The notes below the pieces were generated by a model. The model did not search any database. It was not told the DNA's origin and worked only from the letters and a program-made list of their open reading frames with translations. The translations under genes were made by a program, and so were the position numbers. A stretch of DNA of 64,000 nt. Source: Zavarzinella sp. (GTDB lineage: Bacteria; Planctomycetota; Planctomycetia; Gemmatales; Gemmataceae). Of the stretch, positions 28,255-37,162 are shown piece by piece. Positions within the stretch are counted from its first letter, which is position 1; each line of letters opens with the position of its first letter. The DNA is taken from assembly GCA_041399155.1 (NCBI GenBank), contig JAWKTI010000004.1, positions 186,001 to 250,000 on the forward strand, read 5' to 3'.

Positions 28255-28656
28255 ATGCTGAACTCCCGAACGATCACCTGCTCGATCAATAAGCCACCGG
28301 CAACGGTCTTCGAGTTCGCCTCGAACCCAGAGAACCTGCCGAAATGGGTGCTGTCGTTTTGCATGTCGGTTCGGAAGTCCGGTGACGAATGGCAGATGGA
28401 GACGCCCACCGGCTGGGTTGGGATTCGCTACGTTGCCGTCAACGACTACGGAGTTCTCAATCACGTCGTCACTTTGCCTGACGGCCAATCGATTCTGAAC
28501 CCCGTGCGAGTCGTCGTCAACGACATCGGAAGCGAGGTGATGTTCACGTTGTTTCAGCTTCCCGGCATGTCGGACGAGCAGTTTGCCGAAGACGCCGGGA
28601 TGGTCAAAGCCGATCTGCAAACCTTGAAGGTGGTGCTGGAAGGAAGCCAAGCATGA
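28255..28656 (+). CDS. SRPBCC/START-like protein
   Basis: A 133-residue protein with the N-terminal pattern of START/SRPBCC ligand-binding folds: ITCSINKPPATVFEFASNPENLPKW and a C-terminal long helix (EDAGMVKADLQTLKVVLE). These bind hydrophobic ligands or act as cyclases; the ligand is unknown. Its stop overlaps the DUF488 start by 4 bases. Confidence 0.75.
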   Translation: MLNSRTITCSINKPPATVFEFASNPENLPKWVLSFCMSVRKSGDEWQMETPTGWVGIRYVAVNDYGVLNHVVTLPDGQSILNPVRVVVNDIGSEVMFTLFQLPGMSDEQFAEDAGMVKADLQTLKVVLEGSQA

Positions 28657-29000
28657 TCCGCCTCAAGCGTGCCTACGATGAACCTTCCAAGCAGGACGGA
28701 ATGCGCATCCTCGTCGAGCGGTTGTGGCCGAGGGGCGTGAGCAAAGAGAAGGCTGCGGTCGATCTCTGGCTGAAAGACCTTACCCCCAGCACCGAACTGC
28801 GAAAGTGGTACGGCCACGACCCGGAGAAATGGGACGAGTTTCGCAAACGCTACTGGTCGGAACTGGGAGAGAAAGGTGATCTGCTGATGCTGCTCAAGCA
28901 CCGAACAACGGAAGGAACCGTCACATTCGTCTTCGCCGCCAGCGATGAGGAACGGAACAGTGCAGTGGCGTTGAAGGAATATCTCGAAAAAAAGACGTGA
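28653..29000 (+). CDS. DUF488-family protein
   Basis: A 115-residue protein carrying the DUF488 hallmark RILVERLWPRGVSKEKA and DLTPSTELRKWYGHDPEKWDEFRKRY. The family is widespread and of unknown biochemical function, often in stress or toxin loci. It ends the overlapping run from 26554 and converges with the MOSC gene. Confidence 0.88.
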   Translation: MIRLKRAYDEPSKQDGMRILVERLWPRGVSKEKAAVDLWLKDLTPSTELRKWYGHDPEKWDEFRKRYWSELGEKGDLLMLLKHRTTEGTVTFVFAASDEERNSAVALKEYLEKKT

Positions 29001-29013
29001 GCCATGCCCAAGC

Positions 29014-29712
29014 TCACTCGTTCTCGCCGATCAGCCGATTCTGTGGATCAGGCTCCTGCTTGTTGGCCCGACGAGTGAGTGTTGTTCGCCAGTTCTGGGA
29101 GAGCAGCGGGATCGCCCCCAGTTCCAACGCAGCAGCGATGTCGGACTTCTCAGCGTGCATCACCCGATTCGCTCGCTCAATGGTCCAGTCGGGATACGGT
29201 CGTTCTCGCAGAGTCAGACTCATTCCGCCAGCAACCATCCCTTCAGTCAGCACTCGAAAGTACCAGCCGGTTCGCCCGGTCTGCTGCACGTCCAAGGCAA
29301 GCGACTTGATTCGCCACCGGCGAGACAGCTTCCAGCACGGTTGGCGAGGTTGCGAAACTTGGACGACTGCCTCGCCGCCCACCTGCCATGTATCGCCGAT
29401 GCACACATCGGCTTCGGTCAGTCCGGCTACGGTGAAGTTCTCGCCGAAGGCTCCGAAGGGCAGCAACGGATTATTCATCGACTGCCGCCAACCGGGATAA
29501 TGCTCGGCAGAATAGGCCAACACTGCTTTGTCTGGTCCACCGTGATGAATCAGATCGGATTGCTCGTCCCCATCGAGGGTGGTCGCTCCAAGCCACACAG
29601 TGCCGGACACAGACTCCTTGATGATGGCCGATGACCACGGCTTGAAGGGGTCGCCCTCAGAGGCGAAATGCTGAGGGCGACCAACCTGAATCGATTCGAC
29701 CGTTGGCTGCAT
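29014..29712 (-). CDS. MOSC-domain protein (YiiM-like)
   Basis: A 232-residue protein. The N-terminus includes the typical QVGRPQHFASEG..PWSSAIIKE segment; the core has DLIHHGGPDKAVLAYSAEHYPGW and the catalytic-type GDTWQVGGEAVVQVSQPRQPCWKL with a conserved Cys. YiiM/MOSC proteins bind molybdenum cofactor and may reduce N-hydroxylated compounds. It lies 3 bases downstream of a thioredoxin-like gene on the same strand, which may supply reductant. Confidence 0.88.
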   Translation of the reverse strand: MQPTVESIQVGRPQHFASEGDPFKPWSSAIIKESVSGTVWLGATTLDGDEQSDLIHHGGPDKAVLAYSAEHYPGWRQSMNNPLLPFGAFGENFTVAGLTEADVCIGDTWQVGGEAVVQVSQPRQPCWKLSRRWRIKSLALDVQQTGRTGWYFRVLTEGMVAGGMSLTLRERPYPDWTIERANRVMHAEKSDIAAALELGAIPLLSQNWRTTLTRRANKQEPDPQNRLIGENE

Positions 29713-29714
29713 GA

Positions 29715-29939
29715 TTACTTAAGCACCGAGAGATCGGCACCGTGATTGATGTGAAAGACCTGTCCATCAATCACCAGAGCCGGGACAGACTTCACTCCCA
29801 ACCGCTCAGCTTCGGCAACTCGACTCTTGGCTTCGCCAAGATGAACTTTTTCGACGGGCGTTTTCAAAGCGTCAGCGACCGTGTGTTCGGCTGAAACGCA
29901 GACCGGACAACCCGCATGATAGAAGATAGCGTTGGACAT
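29715..29939 (-). CDS. Small thioredoxin/glutaredoxin-like protein
   Basis: A 74-residue protein; ATG 29939 is preferred because GGAGAGATCACA precedes it and the fold begins there (MSNAIFYHAGCPVC). The CPVC redox pair near residues 11-14 and the cis-Pro segment VKSVPALVIDG define a thioredoxin-like fold. It is adjacent to the MOSC gene and divergent from a LysR regulator, so it may be its target. Confidence 0.85.
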   Translation of the reverse strand: MSNAIFYHAGCPVCVSAEHTVADALKTPVEKVHLGEAKSRVAEAERLGVKSVPALVIDGQVFHINHGADLSVLK

Positions 29940-30064
29940 TGTGATCTCTCCAAAGAGCCTTTCCAATGAATCCGCCAAGCGTGTGTCGGCAACGAAGATT
30001 CACTGTTCCTCGGAAGCATACGAATGATAGAATGATACGTCCAATACTTACTTCTGATCGTTTC

Positions 30065-30081
30065 GATAGTCACAGACTATC
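30065..30081. promoter_or_regulatory. Palindromic operator before the LysR gene
   Basis: GATAGTC-ACA-GACTATC is a perfect 7-bp palindrome, ending 12 bases before the LysR start at 30094 and lying in the divergent region with the thioredoxin-like gene. This fits LysR autoregulatory sites (T-N11-A type half-sites). Confidence 0.6.
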
Positions 30082-30093
30082 AGTGGGTGTGAC

Positions 30094-30975
30094 ATGGAAC
30101 TGCGACACTTGAGATATTTTCTGGCAGTTGCTGAAAACTGCCACTTCAGGAATGCTGCCGAGGAACTGTTGGTTTCGCAGCCCACGCTATCGCAACAGAT
30201 CAAGGATTTGGAAGCCGAGCTTGGGATAGCGCTGTTCGAACGAGTCGGTCGGCGGGTTCGACTCACTCAAGCAGGCGAGACCTACCGAGACTATGCCCGT
30301 CGTGCTTTGAACGTCCTTGAGGAAGGTCAGGCGGTCCTGCACGAGTACGATGAGTTGCTGAGAGGAAGCCTGACTGTGGGCGTCGTGCAGACGGTCAACG
30401 CCTACTTGACGCCGCCCGTCGTGGCGAAGTTTGTGGCTGACGTTCCCAACGTCTTCCTGAGCGTGAAGGAGCTTTCCGCTGACGAGATTGAGAAGGGTGT
30501 ACTGTCAGGTACGCTCGATTTGGGAGTTTCGTTCGAGCCGAGCGTGAGAAGGGAATTCGCTGTACAACCGATATTCAACGAAGAGTTTGTGATGGTCGTG
30601 GATGCACACCATCCCCTCGCCGCTCGAAGGCGAGTCCGAATTGAAGAGCTTCGAGATGTTCCGTTGGCCCTGTTGAACCGTGCCTACTGTACTCGGCGCA
30701 TGATCGAGGGAGTGTTTCAGCAAGCCGATGTTCCCTGTCATGTCGTCGTCGAACTCAACTCGGTTTCAGGTCTTGTGGCCGTCACGGAAGCTGGGGGTCC
30801 AGCAACGATCCTTCCCAAGCTGGGAGTGGAGAAGTCCACTGCCAAAGTGCTTCGCCTTGAACAACCGACACCGACACGTCAGGTCTGTCTGCTACGAGCC
30901 GTGGGACATGCACCGCTACGAGCCGTCGATGTCTTTGTCGAAAAACTGCAAGAACAGGTCAAGTTACGCCGGTGA
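30094..30975 (+). CDS. LysR-family transcription regulator
   Basis: A 293-residue LTTR. The winged helix-turn-helix is residues 1-60 (MELRHLRYFLAVAENCHFRNAAEELLVSQPTLSQQIKDLE), followed by the linker helix and the periplasmic-binding-like effector domain. A palindrome lies just upstream, and the thioredoxin-MOSC unit is divergent, which is the usual target arrangement. The effector is unknown; a redox or molybdenum-linked signal is an inference from the neighbours. It is convergent with the ABC exporter operon. Confidence 0.92.
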   Translation: MELRHLRYFLAVAENCHFRNAAEELLVSQPTLSQQIKDLEAELGIALFERVGRRVRLTQAGETYRDYARRALNVLEEGQAVLHEYDELLRGSLTVGVVQTVNAYLTPPVVAKFVADVPNVFLSVKELSADEIEKGVLSGTLDLGVSFEPSVRREFAVQPIFNEEFVMVVDAHHPLAARRRVRIEELRDVPLALLNRAYCTRRMIEGVFQQADVPCHVVVELNSVSGLVAVTEAGGPATILPKLGVEKSTAKVLRLEQPTPTRQVCLLRAVGHAPLRAVDVFVEKLQEQVKLRR

Positions 30976-31701
30976 GAGCAATCGCCCATCTTCCATCTCG
31001 TAGCGGGTGTCAAACACATCCAGTGAACGGTGGTCATGGGTGACGACGATGACGGCGGCCTGTTGCTCGTGAGCGACTTTGGCAAACAGTTCCATCACCT
31101 GTCTCCCCCGATGACTGTCGAGGGCCGCTGTCGGCTCATCAGCCAGAATGACGCTGGGGCGATTAGCGAGTGCCCGTGCGACTGCGACCCGTTGCTGCTG
31201 CCCCCCGGACAGCATGGACGGAAGATTCCCGGCTCGGTCAGCCACTCCGAGGTATTCGAGCAATTCCATTGTGCGTTCGGTCGCACCACGCCGAGATTCA
31301 CCGTTCAGTTCCATCGCAATGCGCACATTTTCCGCAGCAGACAGGAACGGAATCAAGTTCGACTTTTGAAAAACAAAACCGATGTGCTGTCGCCGAAAGG
31401 ATCGCAGGTTTGTTCGAGCTTCTGGACCGTCAAGGACGAGTTGTCCGCCGATGTAGACTCGCCCCGATGTGGGAGGATTGATGAGACCCACCGCCGTCAG
31501 AAAGGTCGATTTGCCTGAACCACTGGGGCCAAGCAGGGCCACGACTTCCCCACGCCGAACTCGCATTGACGCATCCTGCATGGCGATGACTTCGGTATTG
31601 CCGCTTCCGTACACCTTTGTCAGATGCTCGGTTTGAATGGCCAGAGGAACATCTGTTGCAGACCGCTGGAACGCAGGTTCTGATGGGGAGGTACGAGTCA
31701 T
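30964..31701 (-). CDS. ABC transporter ATP-binding protein (DevA/MacB type)
   Basis: A 245-residue ATPase with Walker A GPSGSGKST near residue 58, the Q-loop, signature LSGGQQQRVAVARAL and Walker B VILADEPTAALD. It belongs to the lipoprotein/macrolide exporter type (MacB/LolD/DevA). It overlaps the permease stop by 4 bases and is the last gene of the minus-strand operon. With the permease and HlyD-type protein it forms an exporter; the cargo is unknown. Confidence 0.93.
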   Translation of the reverse strand: MTRTSPSEPAFQRSATDVPLAIQTEHLTKVYGSGNTEVIAMQDASMRVRRGEVVALLGPSGSGKSTFLTAVGLINPPTSGRVYIGGQLVLDGPEARTNLRSFRRQHIGFVFQKSNLIPFLSAAENVRIAMELNGESRRGATERTMELLEYLGVADRAGNLPSMLSGGQQQRVAVARALANRPSVILADEPTAALDSHRGRQVMELFAKVAHEQQAAVIVVTHDHRSLDVFDTRYEMEDGRLLSPA

Positions 31702-32909
31702 GACAGCGCCTCGTTCGGAGACACTTTCATCGCCTTCCAGATGCCCAGCACGCTGGAAGCGACCGATATCAGCAGCACGATCAGCCCCAATTGACTGACA
31801 TCACCTTCGGTGATGATGACTCGGCGGGGAAACAGCGGAAACACTCGTTGGCCGAGCAGGTAGGCAATGCCAAACCCCATTCCCCCCAGCAGCAACGCTT
31901 GCTGCATAATGAGTCCCAGAATGACGCTGTTCGGCGCTCCAATGAGTTTGAGCAGGGCAATCGAGTGAATCTTGTCGAGCGTCAGCGTATAGAGAATCAG
32001 GGCCATGATAATGGCGGCGATGATCGTCAGCAGAACTCGGAAGAGTCCAATCTGCGCCTTAATCTTCTCGACCGACCCCTTTAGCAACAACTCCCGTTGG
32101 CCGTCTCGTGTAAACACCGAGACATCGCTCCAGCCAGAGATAATGGCAGCCACATCATCGATATCCGTTCCGGGGTAAACCGTGACCATCACTGCGCTCA
32201 ACTGTGGGCGGGCAATGGCCGGGAGTTCTCCTGTCGGCCTGACTGCGTTGTCGAGCAGTGCGGGCTGCTTAATCGCCGCCTCAAATGACTCGCCTCTGGC
32301 TTCCCGAGCCGCACGCTCCAGACGTATCCCTTCGCCGGGAGAGTCGAACTGAATGGACTGCGCATCCTGTACAGTAACAAAGGCGATCCCGTCGCCATTG
32401 GAACTGATGAAATTCTTAGTTGTGCCGACGACATGATAGGTCTCCTTGCCGAGTGTGATCTGACTTCCCACCGGAAGGCGTAACGTCTCGTCGGCGATCA
32501 TTTTAAAATGATTCTGCCCGAGGTGACGCCCTGCTGTCAGCGGTAGCCAGTCTCCTTTGTCGGTCGGCCAACTCAGCCCCATCACGGCGATGCGCAGAGG
32601 CTTTCCCGCTCGTTCCCGCTGGACCGTGTGATAGACAAACTCACGAGCGGTATGCACGCCGGGAACTGCCTGAACCCGATGAACCAGACTTGGCGGCACA
32701 CGAGAAATCTCGGCGAATGGTCCTCTGGTACTGCGCTGGACAATCCAGAGATCGGCCCCCACCCGGTCAATAAGCAACGTGGCATCTTCGATCACTCCTC
32801 GATAAATGCCGCCCATTCCCATCACAATCATCAGCAGCAAGCCGACACCCACAGTTGTCAGGGTGAAGCGTCCCAGATTGTGGCGAATATCTTTGAGGGC
32901 GAGATTCAT
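31698..32909 (-). CDS. ABC transporter permease (DevC/MacB type)
   Basis: A 403-residue membrane protein. One N-terminal transmembrane helix (TLTTVGVGLLLMIVMGMGG) is followed by a large periplasmic domain and three C-terminal helices, the usual FtsX/MacB-like arrangement. Overlaps of 4 bases with both the HlyD-like gene and the ATPase gene place it in the same transcript. It would couple ATP hydrolysis to export of a compound handed on by the HlyD-like partner. Confidence 0.9.
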   Translation of the reverse strand: MNLALKDIRHNLGRFTLTTVGVGLLLMIVMGMGGIYRGVIEDATLLIDRVGADLWIVQRSTRGPFAEISRVPPSLVHRVQAVPGVHTAREFVYHTVQRERAGKPLRIAVMGLSWPTDKGDWLPLTAGRHLGQNHFKMIADETLRLPVGSQITLGKETYHVVGTTKNFISSNGDGIAFVTVQDAQSIQFDSPGEGIRLERAAREARGESFEAAIKQPALLDNAVRPTGELPAIARPQLSAVMVTVYPGTDIDDVAAIISGWSDVSVFTRDGQRELLLKGSVEKIKAQIGLFRVLLTIIAAIIMALILYTLTLDKIHSIALLKLIGAPNSVILGLIMQQALLLGGMGFGIAYLLGQRVFPLFPRRVIITEGDVSQLGLIVLLISVASSVLGIWKAMKVSPNEALS

Positions 32910-34084
32910 GGGGTTTGTACCCTCCGTCCCTCAATGGGCGTAGCCGCCCCGGTTGCAGGCAAGACGATAATATCCTCGTCGGCCAGACCGTCCAGCACTT
33001 CCACGACTTCCTGTCCCCTCAGTCCAAGTGTGACCGGCTTCCAGCGAACAACTCCCTCTGCTGAGACATGTACCCCGTCCTGTGTGCCACGACGACACAA
33101 CACGGTCAGAGGGATTGTTGGCACGTCGTCTTGACGGTGTGTCTCAATATAGACTTCGGCCCGTTGGCCAATTGCCCAATTCGCAGGAAGCTGGGAGACT
33201 TGGACATCCACAACGAACTCACGAGTTTCCCGGTCGGCCTGCTTTCCAAGCCGTACCACAGTCCCCGGATAACTCTGCTCTGATTGCGAGCGAAATACGA
33301 TTCGAGCAGGCTGCTTGACTGCCAGCTTTGACATTTCCGTTTCATCGACCCAAGCGCTAATCCATAACACGTCGGTGGAGATCAGCGTCAGCACGGCACT
33401 GCCGGGAACAGCGATATCTCCTGCCTCTCGCTGGCGAGCCACAACGAGTCCGTCAAACGGTGCCTTGATGATCGTGTCCGCCAGTCGTGCCCTGTGATAC
33501 TCCAGAGTCTTCTCTGCGGCGAGGAGTCCTTTCTGACCTTCACGGATAGCGGCCTCAGCCCGAGTCGTATCTGAAGTTGCAACAGCCAGAGACTCGACCG
33601 CTCGATCCAATTCTTCCCGTGTTGTGGCCCCTTTCTGATGCAGCGTTTGCACACGTCCATGATGTGTCTGCGCTTGGTCGAAGACGGCCACAGACCGGGC
33701 CTTGTCCGCTTTCAGTCGCTCCAATGCCGCCTCAGCCGCTTCCAAATTGGCTTTCGCAATCTCCACCTGCTGCTGGAGTTCCTCATCGTCGAGTTGGACC
33801 AACAACTGATGTTGCTTAACAACGTCCCCCTGATCGACCACGACCTGACCGATTCTCCCAGCGATTTTCGGGCTGATGGTGGTCTGAACACGGGCCTCCA
33901 GCGTCCCTGTGCCCATCACCTCGGAAACGATGGTCTGGCGGATGGGAGAGATGCTTACGACGGGAATTGGGGCGAAGCGAAGTTGATAGACAACGCCGCC
34001 TGCGATCACCAGAACGATCAACCATCGCCCCCACTTCCACAACCACCCCAACAGCATTCGTGGTCTGGTCTCGCTGTTCGTCAT
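32906..34084 (-). CDS. HlyD-type membrane fusion protein
   Basis: A 392-residue adaptor with an N-terminal transmembrane helix (RWLIVLVIAGGVVY), a biotinyl-lipoyl-like segment (GRIGQVVVDQGDVVKQHQLL), a coiled coil at about residues 100-190 and a beta-barrel C-terminus (VPTIPLTVLCRRG). It is of the DevB/MacA type and links the inner-membrane permease to the envelope. The 4-base overlaps on both sides set its operon position between DUF542 and permease genes. Confidence 0.92.
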   Translation of the reverse strand: MTNSETRPRMLLGWLWKWGRWLIVLVIAGGVVYQLRFAPIPVVSISPIRQTIVSEVMGTGTLEARVQTTISPKIAGRIGQVVVDQGDVVKQHQLLVQLDDEELQQQVEIAKANLEAAEAALERLKADKARSVAVFDQAQTHHGRVQTLHQKGATTREELDRAVESLAVATSDTTRAEAAIREGQKGLLAAEKTLEYHRARLADTIIKAPFDGLVVARQREAGDIAVPGSAVLTLISTDVLWISAWVDETEMSKLAVKQPARIVFRSQSEQSYPGTVVRLGKQADRETREFVVDVQVSQLPANWAIGQRAEVYIETHRQDDVPTIPLTVLCRRGTQDGVHVSAEGVVRWKPVTLGLRGQEVVEVLDGLADEDIIVLPATGAATPIEGRRVQTP

Positions 34085-34326
34085 GGATTGTGGCCCCCCT
34101 CTCCGGTGTGATTCAGTGCGTTATCCCGTGGGACGCCAGAAGCCTCAATCTTCGAGAGAAGGGCAGCAAACAAGACTTCTTGATCTAAGCCGTGCTGATC
34201 GCAAAGGTATCCGAGCGACTTTCCGCCACACGAATAGTCAATGCCGAAGTCCAGAAACACCGTCAGGGTTTCAGGATGCTCGATGATCCAGTCAGGGACG
34301 GAGGTGTCGAGATCGCACGCACTCAT
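34081..34326 (-). CDS. DUF542 (ScdA N-terminal) domain protein
   Basis: An 81-residue protein that is essentially the N-terminal domain of ScdA/RIC iron-sulfur repair proteins: TSVPDWIIEHPETLTVFLDFGIDYSCGGKSL, with the conserved Cys (SCGGK). The diiron hemerythrin domain is absent, so it is a stand-alone DUF542. Its position between the NO reductase and exporter genes, with 4-base overlaps, fits a role in nitric oxide stress. Confidence 0.88.
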   Translation of the reverse strand: MSACDLDTSVPDWIIEHPETLTVFLDFGIDYSCGGKSLGYLCDQHGLDQEVLFAALLSKIEASGVPRDNALNHTGEGGHNP

Positions 34327-36551
34327 GATTCATTTGCCTTCTTAAACGAGTGCCCGGTCTTCAGACCTGCGACGAATAGGACCAGAGCAACGGCACCTAA
34401 GAAAAACACAGTGTCGCCCGGAACTCGCATCCAACGCAATGTCTGCATCAGATCGGTCTGCATGAATTCTGGACTGCGTGCATACCAATAGCTGTGCTGT
34501 ACGGAAGCATTCGTTTGCAACAGACCAACTGGCAGCAAACTGAGCAGGCACATCGCCATCAAGCCGCCGTTCAATGACCAGAATGAGAACCGCAGCAGGC
34601 CGTCCTTCCACTCCTTGCCGGGAATCAATACACGCAGGCAAATGAGCATCAGTCCGATGCCCAGCATTCCGTACACTCCGAACAAGGCGGAATGGCCGTG
34701 GAGCGGCGTCGTGTTGAGACCTTGCATGTAGTACAAGGCGATGGGCGGGTTAATCATGAACCCGAACAGCCCTGCTCCCACCATGTTCCAGAAGGCGACG
34801 GACACAAAGAAATAAATTGGCCACTTGTACCGTTGAACCCACGGCGACTTCCGGGACCGTCGCAAATCTTCAGTGGCGTCGAAACCAACCAGTACGAGTG
34901 GGACCACTTCCAACGCACTGAACACTGACCCCCAGACCAATGCCACTGTCGGAGTCCCCGAGAAGTAGAGATGGTGGCAAGTCCCAATAATTCCGCCCGA
35001 GAGAAAAATCGTGGCCGACAACAAGGCCGCCGCCGCTGCGACTCCGGGGCGGATCAGATTCAAACGCATGAAGATAAAAGCGATAACCGTTGTGGCAAAG
35101 ACTTCAAAGAACCCTTCTACCCACAAGTGAACCACCCACCACCGCCAGTATTCGACCATCGACAAGTGCGTGTGCTGTCCCCATGTCAACCCCGCCCCAT
35201 AAAACAGGGCGATGGCACCCGTGGCCACCGCCAGCAGAGCGACCAGTTGCTTCGCCTCGCCCGTCTTTCGCAGAGCCGGGAGCAACACTCGAATCATCAG
35301 GACGAGCCAGAGCAAAAGTCCGACCATCAGGGCGATCTGCCAGACTCTGCCAAGATCAACATATTCGTAACCTTGATGCCCCAGATAGAACGAAACCGTG
35401 TCGGACAGCTTGTTGTGGATGCTGAGCCATTCGCCCGTCAGTGAGCCAACGACGACCAGCAGCAACGCTCCAAACAACACGTTGACACCGAGTCGTTGTC
35501 CCTTGGGTTCCTCGCCACTAACGAGCGGCCCGATGAATAATCCGGCTGCCAGCCACGCTGTGGCGATCCAGAACAGTCCCATCTGAATGTGCCATGTTCG
35601 AGACACGCTATAAGGCAGCCAGTCGGAGAGCGGAAATCCATAGAAGCCGTCGCCTTCGACGCCGTAGTGGGCCGTCACGACGCCAAGGAGCATCTGCACG
35701 AGGATCAATGCGGAGACGACCCAGAAGTATTTGATGGTGGCTCTTTGAGACGGAGTGGCTTCCCACAGCGCCAAGGGGTCGCTTTCAGGTGGGATTGGCT
35801 CCTCTTCTTCACTACGCTTCGAGGCGTACCACCATGCCATCGCCGAGATACCCGCCAACAGCATGATAATGCTCACGCCGGTCCAGACGATGGTGTCTCC
35901 GGTAGGGCGATTGCCAATCAACGGCTCATGAGGCCAGTTGTTCGTGTAGGTACTGATGTCATTGGGCCGGTCGGTTCCCGCCGCCCATGCTGACCAGAAG
36001 AAAAAGGCCGACAGCTTGCGCAGCCGATCCGGGTCGGAGACCGCTCCAGCGGGAATGGCGTAGTCGGAGTTCCCTGCCGAGAAGACTTCAGTGTAGTGAG
36101 CAAGGTTGGAATTGAACGCCTCGACTCGAATGGGATCGATTGTGACCGTGCCGGTAGAAGAATCATAAGTGTTGGTGTGAAACAACTTCGTCAGCCGAGC
36201 AACGAGTTGGGCCTGCTGCTCGTTATCGAGTTTCTCGAACTCGCTGTCATGGTCCGACGTGGCCCATTGGTCGAGAATGTACACTGCTTCCCGGTGTAGC
36301 CAGTCCGCAGTCCAGTCGGGAGCAACATAGCTACCATGCCCCCAGATAGAACCCACCTCCATGCCGCCCATCGACTGCCACACGTTCTGGCCAGCCGTGA
36401 TGTCCCCACTCCCGATGAGTGTCTGACCGTCTGTCGTGACGAATTGTTCTGGAATTGGCGGCATCTCCTGATAGATGCGTGTACCAATCCAGCCCAGCAC
36501 GAGAAACGAAGCCACCATGATGAGTGTGAAGGTAATCCACAGCCGACGCAT
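34323..36551 (-). CDS. norZ: Quinol-dependent nitric oxide reductase (qNOR)
   Basis: A 742-residue membrane enzyme that reduces NO to N2O with quinol as electron donor. ATG 36551 is chosen because AGGAGG lies 7 bases before it; an earlier TTG and ATG are poorly placed. An N-terminal helix and a periplasmic cytochrome-c-like domain without heme-binding cysteines (GSGDITAGQNVWQSMGG) precede the 12-helix heme-copper-like core with its histidine ligands (for example GHQGYEYVDLGRVWQ, TCHHLYFSG). The fused cytochrome-c-like extension marks the single-subunit qNOR type. It is in an operon with MerR, DUF542 and the exporter, so it probably detoxifies NO. Confidence 0.93.
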   Translation of the reverse strand: MRRLWITFTLIMVASFLVLGWIGTRIYQEMPPIPEQFVTTDGQTLIGSGDITAGQNVWQSMGGMEVGSIWGHGSYVAPDWTADWLHREAVYILDQWATSDHDSEFEKLDNEQQAQLVARLTKLFHTNTYDSSTGTVTIDPIRVEAFNSNLAHYTEVFSAGNSDYAIPAGAVSDPDRLRKLSAFFFWSAWAAGTDRPNDISTYTNNWPHEPLIGNRPTGDTIVWTGVSIIMLLAGISAMAWWYASKRSEEEEPIPPESDPLALWEATPSQRATIKYFWVVSALILVQMLLGVVTAHYGVEGDGFYGFPLSDWLPYSVSRTWHIQMGLFWIATAWLAAGLFIGPLVSGEEPKGQRLGVNVLFGALLLVVVGSLTGEWLSIHNKLSDTVSFYLGHQGYEYVDLGRVWQIALMVGLLLWLVLMIRVLLPALRKTGEAKQLVALLAVATGAIALFYGAGLTWGQHTHLSMVEYWRWWVVHLWVEGFFEVFATTVIAFIFMRLNLIRPGVAAAAALLSATIFLSGGIIGTCHHLYFSGTPTVALVWGSVFSALEVVPLVLVGFDATEDLRRSRKSPWVQRYKWPIYFFVSVAFWNMVGAGLFGFMINPPIALYYMQGLNTTPLHGHSALFGVYGMLGIGLMLICLRVLIPGKEWKDGLLRFSFWSLNGGLMAMCLLSLLPVGLLQTNASVQHSYWYARSPEFMQTDLMQTLRWMRVPGDTVFFLGAVALVLFVAGLKTGHSFKKANES

Positions 36552-36576
36552 AACCATCCTCCTCGTGAAATTGAGT

Positions 36577-36981
36577 CTATCGAGTGTCTCGTTCGCCCTT
36601 GTGAACAAGCGGGCAGTCGGCAGACAAGTTGCTTGACTTGCACCGCTGCACGATCTTTTGGAGCGAATGTTTCATCTGTTGCAGACTGCGAATCTTGTTT
36701 TCGATGTTTCCGATCTTGCTCTCGGCCCGCAGATGAATGTGAGAGCAATCGGAGTGAGCGAAAGACAGTTCCAGTAGCTCTCGGATTTCCGCCAGCGTGA
36801 ATCCCAGTTCTTTGGCCTGTCGGATGTAGACCAACCGCTTCACCGTGGACTCGTCAAATTGGCGATAGCCGGATGGTCTTCGCTCCGGTTCCAACAACAG
36901 CCCTTGCTTCTCGTAGTACCGAATCGTTTCAATGCCGGTCCCCGAAAGCTTGGCCACTTCTCCGATTTTCATTGAACTCAT
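36577..36981 (-). CDS. MerR-family regulator with metal-type cysteines
   Basis: A 134-residue MerR protein. The helix-turn-helix (MKIGEVAKLSGTGIETIRYYEKQGLL) is followed by the conserved PERRPSGYRQFD wing, a long dimerisation helix, and a C-terminal loop RCKSSNLSADCPLV. Cys in SDCSHIHL and the two loop cysteines spaced by eight residues match the Hg/Zn/Cd-sensing members. ATG 36981 is taken, though ATG 36972 is also possible. It precedes the NO reductase by 25 bases and is the first gene of the operon. The metal-type cysteines are odd beside an NO reductase: either the sensor detects thiol-reactive species or it controls an efflux unit. Confidence 0.88.
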   Translation of the reverse strand: MSSMKIGEVAKLSGTGIETIRYYEKQGLLLEPERRPSGYRQFDESTVKRLVYIRQAKELGFTLAEIRELLELSFAHSDCSHIHLRAESKIGNIENKIRSLQQMKHSLQKIVQRCKSSNLSADCPLVHKGERDTR

Positions 36982-37016
36982 GGAATGTGATCTCGCAACA
37001 AGCAATACCGCAGAGA

Positions 37017-37048
37017 ATTCTACACTCTGGACTATACTACAGAGTCAA
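37017..37048 (-). promoter_or_regulatory. MerR-type promoter with 20-bp spacer
   Basis: On the minus strand, TTGACT (37043-37048) and TAGAAT (37017-37022) are 20 bases apart, the over-long spacing typical of MerR-activated promoters. The spacer region contains the dyad ACTCTG...CAGAGT, like ZntR/CadR-type operators. It lies just upstream of the MerR gene, so it should drive merR and the whole norZ-exporter operon. Confidence 0.82.
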
Positions 37049-37162
37049 GCGAGTGGGCTAAAAGCACCGGACCGAATGTTTTTCGCATCGGCCTGTTTGG
37101 AGGCTGATGGCCGAGACGGGTGCCCCGTCTCGAAGGGGAACTTGATTCAGATTATTCGCAAG

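Noticed and set aside
27742..28650. A 302-codon minus-strand frame
   Set aside because: Opposite the cupin and SRPBCC genes; a shadow of their codon use.
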